Part shown: piece by piece, positions 1-6,764 of the stretch | Layout: every line of letters starts with the position of its first letter | Position numbering within the stretch: position 1 is the first letter of the stretch | Assembly (NCBI GenBank): GCA_030040915.1 | Contig: JASHSI010000050.1 | Coordinates: forward strand, 1-34,707 | Source: Thermoplasmata archaeon | Lineage (GTDB): Archaea; Thermoplasmatota; Thermoplasmata; Lutacidiplasmatales; UBA184 | Length of the DNA stretch: 34,707 bases | Direction: 5' to 3' | The notes under the pieces: model-generated | Databases searched by the model: none | What the model saw: only the letters and a program-made list of their open reading frames with translations | What the model was told of the DNA's origin: nothing | Made by a program: the position numbers and the translations under genes

Positions 1-41
1 CGGGCGGAGACCGGGCCCGGCGCCCGCCGCGCCCTCGAGGC

Positions 42-48
42 TAAATAC
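42..48 (+). promoter_or_regulatory. Probable TATA box of the ribosomal-protein cluster
   Basis: An A/T-rich run (TAAATAC) in very GC-rich surroundings. Archaeal transcription normally begins about 25-30 bases downstream, which would put the start near base 70-75 and give the L7Ae mRNA a leader of about 50 bases. That differs from most other genes here, whose TATA-like boxes lie so close to the start codon that a leaderless mRNA is expected. Bases 1-41 hold nothing I can identify. Confidence 0.5.
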
Positions 49-78
49 CCCCTCCCCTAGCGGGCCGCTACCCGTGAG

Positions 79-118
79 CCGAGGACCCCCCACGCGGGGT
101 TCCGCTGACGCGAGGTGA
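79..118 (+). promoter_or_regulatory. Candidate kink-turn and Shine-Dalgarno in the L7Ae mRNA leader
   Basis: A C-stem forms between GGACCCC (83-89) and GGGGTTCC (96-103) with a 6-base loop and one bulged T. On the 3' strand the stem is followed by a three-base bulge GCT (104-106) and GA (107-108). On the 5' strand the stem is preceded directly by GA (81-82). This is the order expected of a kink-turn: C-stem, three-base bulge ending in U, tandem sheared G.A pairs, then a weak second stem (C79-G110, G78-C111). A strong Shine-Dalgarno, GAGGTGA at 112-118, abuts that second stem four bases before the ATG. L7Ae is a kink-turn-binding protein, and control of its own mRNA through a leader kink-turn has been reported in Sulfolobales. 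Autoregulation here is inference. Confidence 0.6.
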
Positions 119-122
119 CCGG

Positions 123-494
123 ATGGCGCGACCAATCTACGTACGGTTCGAGACGCCCGCCGACCTGGCCGACAAGGCCCTGCAGCTCGTGCAGATCGCG
201 AGCGAGACCGGAAAGCTCCGCGTCGGCACCAACGAGGTGACGAAGTCGAGCGAGCGCGCCGAGGCGAAGCTCGTCGTCATGGCCGAGGACGTCGACCCGG
301 TCGAGATCCTCATCCATGTCCCGATGCTCTGCGAGGAGAAGCGCATCCCCTACCTGTACGTCCCCAAGAAGCAGCGGCTCGGCCAGTCGGCCGGGCTCAC
401 GAAGTCGGCCGCGAGCGTCGCCATCGTCGAGGCCGGTGAAGGGAAGGGCCTCCTCGAGGAGATCGCCCAGGGCGCCGCCGGCCTGAAGAAGTAG
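123..494 (+). CDS. rpl7ae: Large-subunit ribosomal protein L7Ae
   Basis: A 123-residue L7Ae protein, the usual archaeal length. The family binds kink-turns and serves in the 50S subunit, in box C/D and H/ACA guide RNPs and, in several archaea, in RNase P. The sequence shows the family landmarks: [17 protein letters not shown] near residues 36-52, which covers the RNA-contacting region, a VVMAEDVDP segment, and [17 protein letters not shown] near residues 78-94. The ATG at 123 has a good Shine-Dalgarno (GAGGTGA) four bases upstream, which fixes the start. It heads the common archaeal order L7Ae-S28e-L24e. A candidate kink-turn lies just before the gene, so the protein may repress its own translation. 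Identity is secure; autoregulation is inferred. Confidence 0.96.
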   Translation: MARPIYVRFETPADLADKALQLVQIASETGKLRVGTNEVTKSSERAEAKLVVMAEDVDPVEILIHVPMLCEEKRIPYLYVPKKQRLGQSAGLTKSAASVAIVEAGEGKGLLEEIAQGAAGLKK

Positions 495-525
495 GAGCGC
501 GGGGCGGGAAGGGCGCGGGGTCCGC

Positions 526-738
526 ATGGTCGAGGAGAAGGGCTCGCCGGCCGAGGTCGTCGAGCTCATCGGCCGGACCGGCATGGCCGGCGAGGCGACC
601 CAGGTCAAGGTCCGCGTGCTCGCGGGCCGGGACCGCGGCAAGATCATCACCCGCAACGTCGCCGGGCCGATCCGCCTGGGCGACGTGCTGATCCTCCGCG
701 AGACGGCCCGGGAAGCACGCAAGCTCTCGGTCCGGTAG
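526..738 (+). CDS. rps28e: Small-subunit ribosomal protein S28e
   Basis: A 70-residue S28e protein, the normal archaeal size, found only in archaeal and eukaryotic 30S/40S subunits. Typical motifs are visible: an N-terminal [20 protein letters not shown] stretch, then [20 protein letters not shown] and the C-terminal [15 protein letters not shown], which match the OB-fold and conserved tail of the family. It lies 31 bases after L7Ae and 13 bases before L24e on the same strand. No separate promoter is obvious, so it is probably co-transcribed with both. Confidence 0.96.
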   Translation: MVEEKGSPAEVVELIGRTGMAGEATQVKVRVLAGRDRGKIITRNVAGPIRLGDVLILRETAREARKLSVR

Positions 739-751
739 GGGGCCCGGGAAG

Positions 752-1408
752 ATGGTCGTCAAGCGCCAGTGCTCGTTCTGCGCCGGCGAGATCGAGCCCG
801 GGACCGGGACGCTCTTCGTCAAGCGCGACGGCACGGTCTTCCAGTTCTGCTCCTCCTCCTGTCGGAAGCAGCAGCTCCATCTGGGCCGGGTCGGCCACCG
901 ACGGAAATGGACGCAGGCGTACAGCCAGAAGCGCGCGGCCGAGCACAGCGCCGCCATCGCCCGAGGCCGGGCCGCCGCCCCTTCCTCGGCCGCCGGGAAG
1001 CCGTCCGGGACGGCGCGGTCGGGGGCCCCCAAGGCACCGGCCCCCGCGGCGGCGCCGGCGACCCCTAAGCCCGAGGGTGCGACCCCATCGGCGCCCCCCG
1101 CGATCTCCCCGCCCTTGGCCCCGGCCCCCGCGGCCCCCGTGACCGAGAAGAAGGAGGCGCCCGCTACCCCCCGCCCGAAGCCCGCCCCCAAGGCGGAGTC
1201 GAAGCCCGCTCCATCGGCGAAGTCCACCGCCCCTTCCGGCGAGGGGAAGGAGACCTCCGACGCGCCCGCGAAGAAGTCCGCAGAGAAGAAGCCCGCCGCC
1301 GAGGGCGAGGAGAAGCCCGCGGCGAAGCGCCGCCCCGCGAAGAAGTCGGACGAGACCAAGGCCGCCAAGGACGACGCGAAGGCCGACGCCCCGTCCGGAA
1401 AGCCGTAG
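752..1408 (+). CDS. rpl24e: Ribosomal protein L24e with a long low-complexity C-terminal tail
   Basis: The first 62 or so residues are a canonical archaeal L24e of the 50S subunit. A four-cysteine zinc ribbon uses Cys7 and Cys10 (CSFC) and Cys33 and Cys37 (CSSSC), followed by the basic GHRRKWTQAY segment. Archaeal L24e is usually only about 55-70 residues, but this frame stays open to residue 218. The added 150 residues are rich in Ala, Pro and Lys: a Pro/Ala part first, then repeated Lys-Pro-Ala, Lys-Lys and Glu patches such as EEKPAAKRRPAKK. It looks disordered and positively charged, and resembles eukaryotic histone-H1-like tails in composition only. It continues in one frame with no internal stop. 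The tail's function is unknown. Confidence 0.92.
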   Translation: MVVKRQCSFCAGEIEPGTGTLFVKRDGTVFQFCSSSCRKQQLHLGRVGHRRKWTQAYSQKRAAEHSAAIARGRAAAPSSAAGKPSGTARSGAPKAPAPAAAPATPKPEGATPSAPPAISPPLAPAPAAPVTEKKEAPATPRPKPAPKAESKPAPSAKSTAPSGEGKETSDAPAKKSAEKKPAAEGEEKPAAKRRPAKKSDETKAAKDDAKADAPSGKP

Positions 1409-1449
1409 GTCGGCGACCCGCGGGGGTCCGCTTCCACTCCATCGCCGAG

Positions 1450-1480
1450 CTTGAAAGCCGGCGGGCCGCTGCGGAGGAGG
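1450..1480 (+). promoter_or_regulatory. TATA-like box and Shine-Dalgarno for the Cas4-like pair
   Basis: CTTGAAAG at 1450-1457 lies 25-32 bases before the ATG at 1482 and is the only A/T-rich run in the spacer after L24e. A purine-rich GGAGGAGG at 1473-1480 directly precedes the start codon and can act as a Shine-Dalgarno. The pair therefore may have its own promoter instead of depending on the ribosomal cluster. Confidence 0.45.
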
Positions 1481-1481
1481 C

Positions 1482-1760
1482 ATGCCCCCGCCCTCCGCCC
1501 CGTCGGACGTCCCGTGGGTCTCCGCGAGCGACCTCGCCGAGCAGGTCTACTGTCCTAGGGCCCTCTGGTACCGGCACCATCCGCCGGACTTCCCGGCGTC
1601 CGGCGCGGCGGAACGCTCGGCCGAGCGGGGGGCGCGCTACCACGCCCGCGCCCTCTCCGCCGTCCAACGCCGCGAGTCGATCGGGCCGGCCCTTCCCTTG
1701 GCGCTCCTCCTCCTCGGGCTCCTCCTCCTCGTCGCCCTCCTGCTGTCGGGAGCCGTGTGA
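1482..1760 (+). CDS. N-terminal half of a split, membrane-anchored Cas4/RecB-like nuclease
   Basis: A 92-residue protein. Residues 13-30 (VSASDLAEQVYCPRALWY) match the N-terminal motif of Cas4-family nucleases, in which the cysteine (Cys24) is the first ligand of a 4Fe-4S cluster. The GARYH segment (His54) matches the conserved histidine of the RecB-like active site. Residues 69-90 are a strongly hydrophobic membrane helix that ends the protein. The rest of the nuclease fold is absent here and is encoded by the next gene, whose GTG overlaps this TGA in a GTGA. Seen: motifs, helix and overlap. Known: Cas4 needs both parts in one fold. Inferred: the two products assemble at the membrane. A frameshift artefact is the main alternative. 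No cas genes or CRISPR array are nearby. Confidence 0.65.
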   Translation: MPPPSAPSDVPWVSASDLAEQVYCPRALWYRHHPPDFPASGAAERSAERGARYHARALSAVQRRESIGPALPLALLLLGLLLLVALLLSGAV

Positions 1761-2287
1761 TCGCGCTCCCCTCGGAGGTCGATCTCCTCCTCGCGCTCCT
1801 CGGGCTCGCCCTCGTCGCGGCCGGCGCGTGGAGCTTGAGGAACTGGCTCGTCGGCCGGCACTACGGCACGCTCGAGTACGCCGACACCGGCGACCGGATC
1901 GACCGCGCCCTTCGCGCCCCCCGCTACCGCCTCTCGGGACGGCCCGATGAGCTCCGTCGCCTCCCCGACGGGCGTCGGGTGCCCGTGGAATGGAAGAGCA
2001 CGGCCGGCCCGCCGCGGGGTCCCCATCCGTCCCACCGCGCGCAGGTCCTCGCCTACTGCCTGCTCGTCGAGGAGGCGAGCGGCCGCGCCCCGCCGTTCGG
2101 GGTGCTGCGCTACTCGGACGGGGCCGAGTACCGGATCCCCTGGGACGGGAGCACGCGGGAGGAGGTCCTCCGGCTCCTCCGGGAAGTGCGACGGCCCTAC
2201 GACGGGCGGGCCACCCCGACCGCCGGAAAGTGCGCCCGCTGCCGATGGGCGGCCGGCTGCGACGCGCGGATCGACCGAGCGGCCTAG
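1757..2287 (+). CDS. C-terminal half of a split, membrane-anchored Cas4/RecB-like nuclease
   Basis: A 176-residue protein that begins at a GTG overlapping the previous stop by four bases. Residues 8-31 form a membrane helix. The remainder carries the PD-(D/E)xK core: Asp64 in GRPDEL, Glu78 and Lys80 in VEWK, and a downstream QVLAY (Gln96, Tyr100). Three cysteines near the end (Cys159, Cys162, Cys168 in KCARCRWAAGC) match the C-terminal iron-sulfur ligands of Cas4. Together with Cys24 and His54 of the upstream product, the full set of Cas4 ligands and catalytic residues is present. The break falls exactly between two adjacent membrane helices, so both soluble parts would lie on the same side. 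The 3' end overlaps the convergent methyltransferase gene by four bases. The substrate is unknown. Confidence 0.68.
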   Translation: MIALPSEVDLLLALLGLALVAAGAWSLRNWLVGRHYGTLEYADTGDRIDRALRAPRYRLSGRPDELRRLPDGRRVPVEWKSTAGPPRGPHPSHRAQVLAYCLLVEEASGRAPPFGVLRYSDGAEYRIPWDGSTREEVLRLLREVRRPYDGRATPTAGKCARCRWAAGCDARIDRAA

Positions 2288-3069
2288 ACGCGGTGCGAGA
2301 GGAAGACCTCGCAGACGTAGGGGAAGTCGACGGCCCCCCGCCCGCGGGTCTCCGCCGAGGAGTCGAGGAGTTCCTCCACGGCGCGCCGGACCCCGAGGCG
2401 TCGCTCCTCGGGGAGGAGGCCGATGAAGCTGACGGAGAGGGCGCGTTCGGCGACCTGCTCCCGGGTCAGGCGGTGCACGAAGCGGAACTCCTCCCGGACG
2501 AGCGGAGCGAACCCGACGCCGGGGCGGAAGGCGCTCCTCCAGGCGCCGCCGGACGTCCTCGGGGTGTCGCCCCGGAACTGCTCGAGGATCCGTCCGAACC
2601 CGGCGACCCACCGGATGGATTCGTCCCGGCGGTTCCACACGAGGCCGACCCGGCCGCCGGGCCGGAGCACTCGGTGGAGCTCGGAGAGCGTCGGTTCGGG
2701 GCGGAACCAGTGGAACGCCTGGCCGGCGACGACGGCATCGGCGGACGCCGCCGGCCGCGGGATCCGCTCGGCCGTCCCCCGAAGCACCCGGACCCCGGGC
2801 AGCTCGCGGCGAAAGACCCTCCGCATCCCGAGCATCGGCTCGACCGCCCGGATCCGGGATTCCGACGGGAGGAGCGCCCGGGTGAGCTTGCCGGTCCCCG
2901 CGCCGAGCTCGATCACGTCGGCGCCCGGTGCGAGCTCGAGCTCCTCGACCAGGCGGGCGATCGCCTCGGCGGGGTAGTCGGGGCGGCTCCGCTCGTAGAC
3001 CTCGGCCACCCGGCCGAACGCCTGGACCGCCGGGTGGACCGTCGATCGGGGGCGGGTCGCTCGGACCAT
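2284..3069 (-). CDS. Class I SAM-dependent methyltransferase
   Basis: A 261-residue Rossmann-fold methyltransferase of the Methyltransf_11/UbiE-like type. The SAM-binding motif I is [17 protein letters not shown] near residues 50-66. An acidic motif II (RAVEPMLGM) follows, then [15 protein letters not shown] as motif post-II and [16 protein letters not shown] as motif III. 'QAFHW' and 'VWNRRDES' are common in small-molecule methyltransferases related to trans-aconitate or ubiquinone-type enzymes. The substrate cannot be read from sequence. The gene is divergent from ndk, with a shared palindromic promoter region between them, and convergent with the Cas4-like pair, so it is probably a single-gene unit. 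Confidence 0.85.
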   Translation of the reverse strand: MVRATRPRSTVHPAVQAFGRVAEVYERSRPDYPAEAIARLVEELELAPGADVIELGAGTGKLTRALLPSESRIRAVEPMLGMRRVFRRELPGVRVLRGTAERIPRPAASADAVVAGQAFHWFRPEPTLSELHRVLRPGGRVGLVWNRRDESIRWVAGFGRILEQFRGDTPRTSGGAWRSAFRPGVGFAPLVREEFRFVHRLTREQVAERALSVSFIGLLPEERRLGVRRAVEELLDSSAETRGRGAVDFPYVCEVFLSHRV

Positions 3070-3090
3070 TGCCGGTCGAGCGGCCGGGGC

Positions 3091-3104
3091 CCAAAATCTT
3101 TTGG
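3091..3104. promoter_or_regulatory. Palindromic A/T-rich promoter element shared by the methyltransferase gene and ndk
   Basis: CCAAAATCTTTTGG is a perfect inverted repeat with 6-base arms and a 2-base centre. It is the only A/T-rich run in the 59-base spacer. Its centre is about 28 bases from the methyltransferase ATG (3069) and about 31 bases from the ndk ATG (3129), the right distance for a TATA element in both directions. Confidence 0.5.
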
Positions 3105-3128
3105 CGGGAGCCGGCTCGGGCGAGGAGG

Positions 3129-3590
3129 ATGCCGGGAGAGGGCACGGTCGAGCGGACGCTCGTCCTCGTGAAGCCGGACGGCCTGAAGCGGGGCCTCGCC
3201 GGGGAGATCGTCGGGCGGATCGAGCGCAAGGGCCTCAAGCTCGTCGCCGCGAAGCTCCTCCAGGTCCGACCCGAGATCGCGGAGAAGCACTACGCGGAGC
3301 ACGCCGGGAAGCCGTTCTACCCGGGGCTCCTCCAGCACATCACGAGCGGACCCGTCCTCGCCCTCGCCGTCGAGGGTCGCTCCGCGATCTCGGTCGTCCG
3401 CCTGCTCGTCGGGGCGACGAACCCGCAGACCGCCGCCCCCGGCTCGATCCGGGGGGACCTCGCGCTCGCCGTCACCCCGAACCTCATCCATGCCTCCGAC
3501 GCGCCGGCCTCGGCCGAGCGCGAGCTCGCCCTCTACTTCGCCGCGGGCGACTACGTCGCCTACCGGCGGACCGACGAAGAGCTCGTGTGA
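3129..3590 (+). CDS. ndk: Nucleoside-diphosphate kinase
   Basis: A 153-residue NDK, the family's normal length. It balances NTP and dNTP pools by moving the gamma phosphate through a phosphohistidine. Visible motifs are [16 protein letters not shown] near the N-terminus, [16 protein letters not shown] near residues 95-110, and the active-site NLIHASD with catalytic His121 (usually N-x-x-H-G-S-D; the Gly is Ala here). The ATG at 3129 directly follows GAGGAGG and gives the normal N-terminus. In many archaea ndk follows the L7Ae-S28e-L24e genes directly; here the Cas4-like pair and a methyltransferase lie between. It overlaps the next gene by GTGA. Confidence 0.95.
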   Translation: MPGEGTVERTLVLVKPDGLKRGLAGEIVGRIERKGLKLVAAKLLQVRPEIAEKHYAEHAGKPFYPGLLQHITSGPVLALAVEGRSAISVVRLLVGATNPQTAAPGSIRGDLALAVTPNLIHASDAPASAERELALYFAAGDYVAYRRTDEELV

Positions 3591-4159
3591 TCGCCGCCGG
3601 GCCGATCGACCGCGCCGAGCGGGCCCTCCGGGCCGGCCGACTGGTGGTCTACCCGACCGACACGCTGCTCGGGCTGGGCGCCCGGGCCCTCGATCCGGGC
3701 GCGGTCGACCGCCTTCTCCGCGCCAAGGCGCGCTCGGCCCGGGTCCCGCTCTCCTTCGCGGTCTCCTCCTACGAGGAGGTCGAGCCGTGGGCCGAGCTCG
3801 ACGCGGCGTCCCGGACCGAGATACGCCACCGGCTTCCCGGTCCGTACACCCTGCTCCTGCCGGCGAGCGCGGCGGCGCGTCGGTCGCTGGCCCCGGGGCT
3901 CGTCTCCGCCGAGGGGAAGGTCGGGGTCCGGATCCCGGACCATCCGGTGGCCCGGGAGCTCGCCCGCCGCGTCGGCCCGGTCGTTTCCACGTCGGCGAAC
4001 CGGCACGGCGTCCCCCCATCCCGTTCGATCGCCGAAGCCCGCGCCGCCTTCGGTCGCGAGGTGGCGGCGTACCTCCCCGCCGTGCCCCCGCCGAGCGGCC
4101 GTCCCTCCGAGATCGTCGACCTTGCCGGCGCCCGGCGCCGGGTCACCCGCCGGAGCTAG
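3587..4159 (+). CDS. Threonylcarbamoyl-AMP synthase, short Sua5/YrdC/TsaC type
   Basis: A 190-residue YrdC-domain protein that makes threonylcarbamoyl-AMP from threonine, bicarbonate and ATP for the tRNA modification t6A at position 37. The core motifs are [18 protein letters not shown] near the N-terminus, [13 protein letters not shown] (the KxR..PLS nucleotide-binding stretch), [27 protein letters not shown] and [10 protein letters not shown] near the end of the domain. It lacks the extra C-terminal Sua5 domain common in archaeal homologues, so it is the short TsaC/YrdC type. The GTG start overlaps the ndk stop (GTGA), which implies translational coupling. It is followed by map after three bases. 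Confidence 0.92.
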   Translation: MIAAGPIDRAERALRAGRLVVYPTDTLLGLGARALDPGAVDRLLRAKARSARVPLSFAVSSYEEVEPWAELDAASRTEIRHRLPGPYTLLLPASAAARRSLAPGLVSAEGKVGVRIPDHPVARELARRVGPVVSTSANRHGVPPSRSIAEARAAFGREVAAYLPAVPPPSGRPSEIVDLAGARRRVTRRS

Positions 4160-4162
4160 TCG

Positions 4163-5035
4163 ATGGGACCGAAGCCCGAGGAGCTGGGACGGTGGCGCGA
4201 AGCGGCCCGCATCAGCGCCGAGGCCCGCCGCGCCGGGGCCCGGGCGGCCGTGCCGGGCGCCCGGCGCCGCGACGTCGCGGAGGCGATCGAATCGGTGATC
4301 CGCTCCGCCGGGGCCGAGCCCGCCTTCCCGGCGAACCTCTCCCGGAACCACGAAGCGGCCCACTACACCCCGTCCCCCGGGGACGACGCGCTCCTCGAGG
4401 CCGGTGACCTCCTCAAGGTCGACGTCGGCGCGCACCTCGACGGGGCGATCGCCGATACCGCCGTGACGGTGGAGGTCGGCGGGGGCCAGCGCCACCGGCA
4501 CCTTCGCGATGCCGTCCACGATGCGGTGGAGGCCGGGATCGGCGAGGTCCGGGCGGGGGTCCGGGTCGACGACATCTCCCGGGCGATCGAGCGGGCGATC
4601 CACGCGCACGGCCTCAAGCCGATCCGCAACCTGACCGGCCACACGATCGAGCGCTACCTGTTGCACGCCGGGAAGGCGATCCCGAACGCCGCCGGCCTGA
4701 GCGCGGACCGGCTCGAGGAAGGGGAGATCGTCGCCATCGAGCCGTTCGCCACGAACGGGGCGGGCATGATCGAGAACGGCCCGTTCGGCAACATCGTGCG
4801 GTTCCGTCGGGAGCCCGACGACGCCGGGCCCGTCGCCGGCGGTTGGTACCGGCGGTTCAAGACCCTCCCGTTCACGCTCCGGTGGGTCCCTCCGTCGGAG
4901 CAGAAGGAGTTCGGCAAGGTCCGACGGCACCTGCAGACCTACGCCGTCTTCGTCGAGCAGGGCGGGGGCCTCGTCGCGCAGGAGGAGCACACGGTCCTCG
5001 TGGGGAGCTCCGGCGGCGAGGTACTGACCCGCTGA
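4163..5035 (+). CDS. map: Methionine aminopeptidase, type II
   Basis: A 290-residue type II MetAP, the archaeal and eukaryotic class, which removes initiator methionine with a two-metal centre. Ligand positions are recognisable: Asp87 (KVDVG), Asp98 (IADTA), His160 (LTGHTIERY), Glu193 (EPFATNG) and Glu275 (QEEHT). The substrate-pocket histidine lies in EAAHYTP (His67). The 60-odd residue insertion between the last two ligands, which defines type II, is present as ENGPFGNIVRF through HLQTY. It follows the Sua5/YrdC gene by three bases and probably ends the ndk-Sua5-map operon. Confidence 0.96.
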   Translation: MGPKPEELGRWREAARISAEARRAGARAAVPGARRRDVAEAIESVIRSAGAEPAFPANLSRNHEAAHYTPSPGDDALLEAGDLLKVDVGAHLDGAIADTAVTVEVGGGQRHRHLRDAVHDAVEAGIGEVRAGVRVDDISRAIERAIHAHGLKPIRNLTGHTIERYLLHAGKAIPNAAGLSADRLEEGEIVAIEPFATNGAGMIENGPFGNIVRFRREPDDAGPVAGGWYRRFKTLPFTLRWVPPSEQKEFGKVRRHLQTYAVFVEQGGGLVAQEEHTVLVGSSGGEVLTR

Positions 5036-5069
5036 CGGGGAGGGGCCGTCCCGCCGACCGGGCGGCGGC

Positions 5070-5085
5070 AGGGTCGCCCGACCCT
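5070..5085. repeat. Perfect inverted repeat after map
   Basis: AGGGTCG and CGACCCT are perfect 7-base arms separated by two bases, between the map stop and the promoter of the MFS gene. It may mark the 3' end of the ndk-map transcript or be an operator upstream of the exporter's TATA box. No U-rich run follows, so a classical archaeal terminator is not clear. Confidence 0.35.
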
Positions 5086-5107
5086 CACCTCGGGGTTACT
5101 CCCATCG

Positions 5108-5127
5108 CAATATTGAAGGCCTAGGCC
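5108..5127 (+). promoter_or_regulatory. TATA box and overlapping operator-like palindrome of the MFS gene
   Basis: CAATATTG (5108-5115) lies 28-35 bases before the ATG at 5143 and should be the TATA element of a nearly leaderless transcript. The perfect palindrome GGCCTAGGCC (5118-5127) begins two bases later, between the TATA box and the transcription start, where a repressor could block the polymerase. Confidence 0.5.
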
Positions 5128-5142
5128 GCCGGCGGGGGGCCG

Positions 5143-6756
5143 ATGGCGGAGTCGCCGAACTCGGTCCCGCTGCCGGCCCCCCCGGCGCTCGACCGGAGCC
5201 GGACCCGGGCCGTCCTGATGATCCTCTCGGCGGCCGCCCTGATGGTCACCTACGTGGAGACGATGATCATCCCCGGCCTCGTCCGCTTCCAGACGTTCTT
5301 CGGCAACGCCCCGTACTCGAGCGTCACGTGGATTCTCTCGGCCTACCTGTTGGTCGGGGTCGCGTTCACCCCGATCGCCGGGAAGCTCGGCGACATCTAC
5401 GGGAAGAAGCGGGTCCTCGTCTGGATCCTCGCGGTCTACCTCGTGGCCGTGAGCCTCGCGGGGTTCAGCCCGAACCTCGGGGCGGCGTTCGGGCTCGACC
5501 GCGCGAACCAGCTCTACGTGTTGATCGGGATTCGCGGGGTCCAGGGGGTCGGGATGGCGATGTTCCCGCTCGCCTTCGCCCTGATCGGCGAGGAGTTCCC
5601 GAAGTCCGAGGTCGCCCAGGCCCAGGGGATCGTCTCGGCGATGTTCAGCGCCGGTGCCTCGATCGGCCTCTTCGGCGGCGCGTGGATCACGCAGACGTTC
5701 GGCTGGCAGCTCACCTACCACACCGTGATCCCGCTCGCCGCGGTCGTCCTCGTCCTCACGATCGTCTACCTCCAGGAATCGCGGGTGCGCCTCAAGCAGG
5801 CGATCGACGTGCCGGGCTCGATCCTCCTCGGCACCACGCTCGCCCTGTTCCTCCTCGGGCTCACCGAGGGGCCGACGTGGGGATGGGCGAACTGGTCGGG
5901 GACCCGGATCGCCGGGGTCGCCTTCGGGACCCCGGAGCTGTTCGTCCTCTCCGCCGTCACCTTCGTCCTCTTCCTCGTCTGGGAGAAGCGGGCCGCCCTG
6001 CCCGTCGTCGACTTCCGCAAGCTGGCCGAGCGGAACATCCTCCTGTCGAACCTCATCGGCCTCTTCGCCGGGATCGCGATGTTCCTATTGTTCGTCGGCG
6101 TCGTCGCGCGGGCCGAGGCGCCGAGCCCGACCGGCCTCGGCAAGACCCCCCTCGACTTCGGCTTCTACAGCCTTCCCACGACGGTGACGAACATGATCGT
6201 CGCGCCGTTCGTCGGGCGGTGGGTCGGACGCTCCGGGCCGAAGTACCCGATGATGCTCGGGGGCCTCCTCGTGGTCGCCGGCGGGCTCCTCTTCACCGGG
6301 TGGAACGACCAGGTCCTCTACCTCGTCCTGTTCACGATCCCGGTGATGACCGGGATCATCGTGATCTTCATCGCGATGATCAACCTCGTCGTCGTCTCGT
6401 CCCGGCCGGCGGAGACCGGCGTCCAGACGGGGATGAACCTCACCTTCCGCAACCTCGGCACGGCGATCGGCCCGGTCGCGGGGTCGACGATCCTCGCGAG
6501 CGTGCTGACGACCTACTCCAAGACCCTCTCGATCGGTCCCGGCGTCACGCTCACGCTGAGCTACCAGGCCCCGGGCAACTCGGCGTTCGAGCTCATCTTC
6601 GCCCTCATCGCCGCGCTCGGCGCGGTGAGCTTCCTCCTCTCCCTGCCGATCCGGAACTTCCGGATCCTCCCCGACGGCCGCCGCGTGCCCACCGGAGGGT
6701 CCGCCACGGTACCGGCGCCGCCGGCCGCCCCCCCGGTCCCGGCCGTCGAAGCGTAG
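5143..6756 (+). CDS. MFS drug/metabolite exporter, DHA2-like with 14 helices
   Basis: A 537-residue major facilitator. I count about 14 hydrophobic helices, from TRAVLMILSAAALMV near residue 22 to FELIFALIAALGAVSFLL near residue 480, which fits the DHA2 (EmrB/QacA) group of proton-coupled exporters. The MFS motif A between helices 2 and 3 is GKLGDIYGKKRV. A GIRGVQGVGMAMFPLA segment matches motif B/D of the group. The long loop and short C-terminal Pro/Ala tail are cytoplasmic. The substrate cannot be deduced. The gene stands alone, with its own TATA box and palindrome, and converges on the methionine synthase gene with an 8-base gap. Confidence 0.88.
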   Translation: MAESPNSVPLPAPPALDRSRTRAVLMILSAAALMVTYVETMIIPGLVRFQTFFGNAPYSSVTWILSAYLLVGVAFTPIAGKLGDIYGKKRVLVWILAVYLVAVSLAGFSPNLGAAFGLDRANQLYVLIGIRGVQGVGMAMFPLAFALIGEEFPKSEVAQAQGIVSAMFSAGASIGLFGGAWITQTFGWQLTYHTVIPLAAVVLVLTIVYLQESRVRLKQAIDVPGSILLGTTLALFLLGLTEGPTWGWANWSGTRIAGVAFGTPELFVLSAVTFVLFLVWEKRAALPVVDFRKLAERNILLSNLIGLFAGIAMFLLFVGVVARAEAPSPTGLGKTPLDFGFYSLPTTVTNMIVAPFVGRWVGRSGPKYPMMLGGLLVVAGGLLFTGWNDQVLYLVLFTIPVMTGIIVIFIAMINLVVVSSRPAETGVQTGMNLTFRNLGTAIGPVAGSTILASVLTTYSKTLSIGPGVTLTLSYQAPGNSAFELIFALIAALGAVSFLLSLPIRNFRILPDGRRVPTGGSATVPAPPAAPPVPAVEA

Positions 6757-6764
6757 CTCGAGCG

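Noticed and set aside
1-41. End of an upstream gene
   Set aside because: The stretch is too short and shows no recognisable coding pattern; nothing can be claimed.
1080-1408. The L24e tail as an independent gene
   Set aside because: No start codon or promoter precedes it, and it continues in frame from the zinc-ribbon domain. Its composition is low-complexity.
1740-1765. Sequencing frameshift within the Cas4-like gene
   Set aside because: Not excluded, but not assumed: the join is a clean GTGA overlap like others in the window, and the split lies in a loop between two helices.
1482-2287. CRISPR-Cas locus
   Set aside because: No array of spaced direct repeats and no cas1, cas2 or effector genes are present. 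The protein is better described as a stand-alone Cas4-like nuclease.
5070-5085. Rho-independent bacterial-type terminator
   Set aside because: The hairpin is strong but no U tract follows, and archaea do not rely on this type. The same caution applies to 11011-11031.
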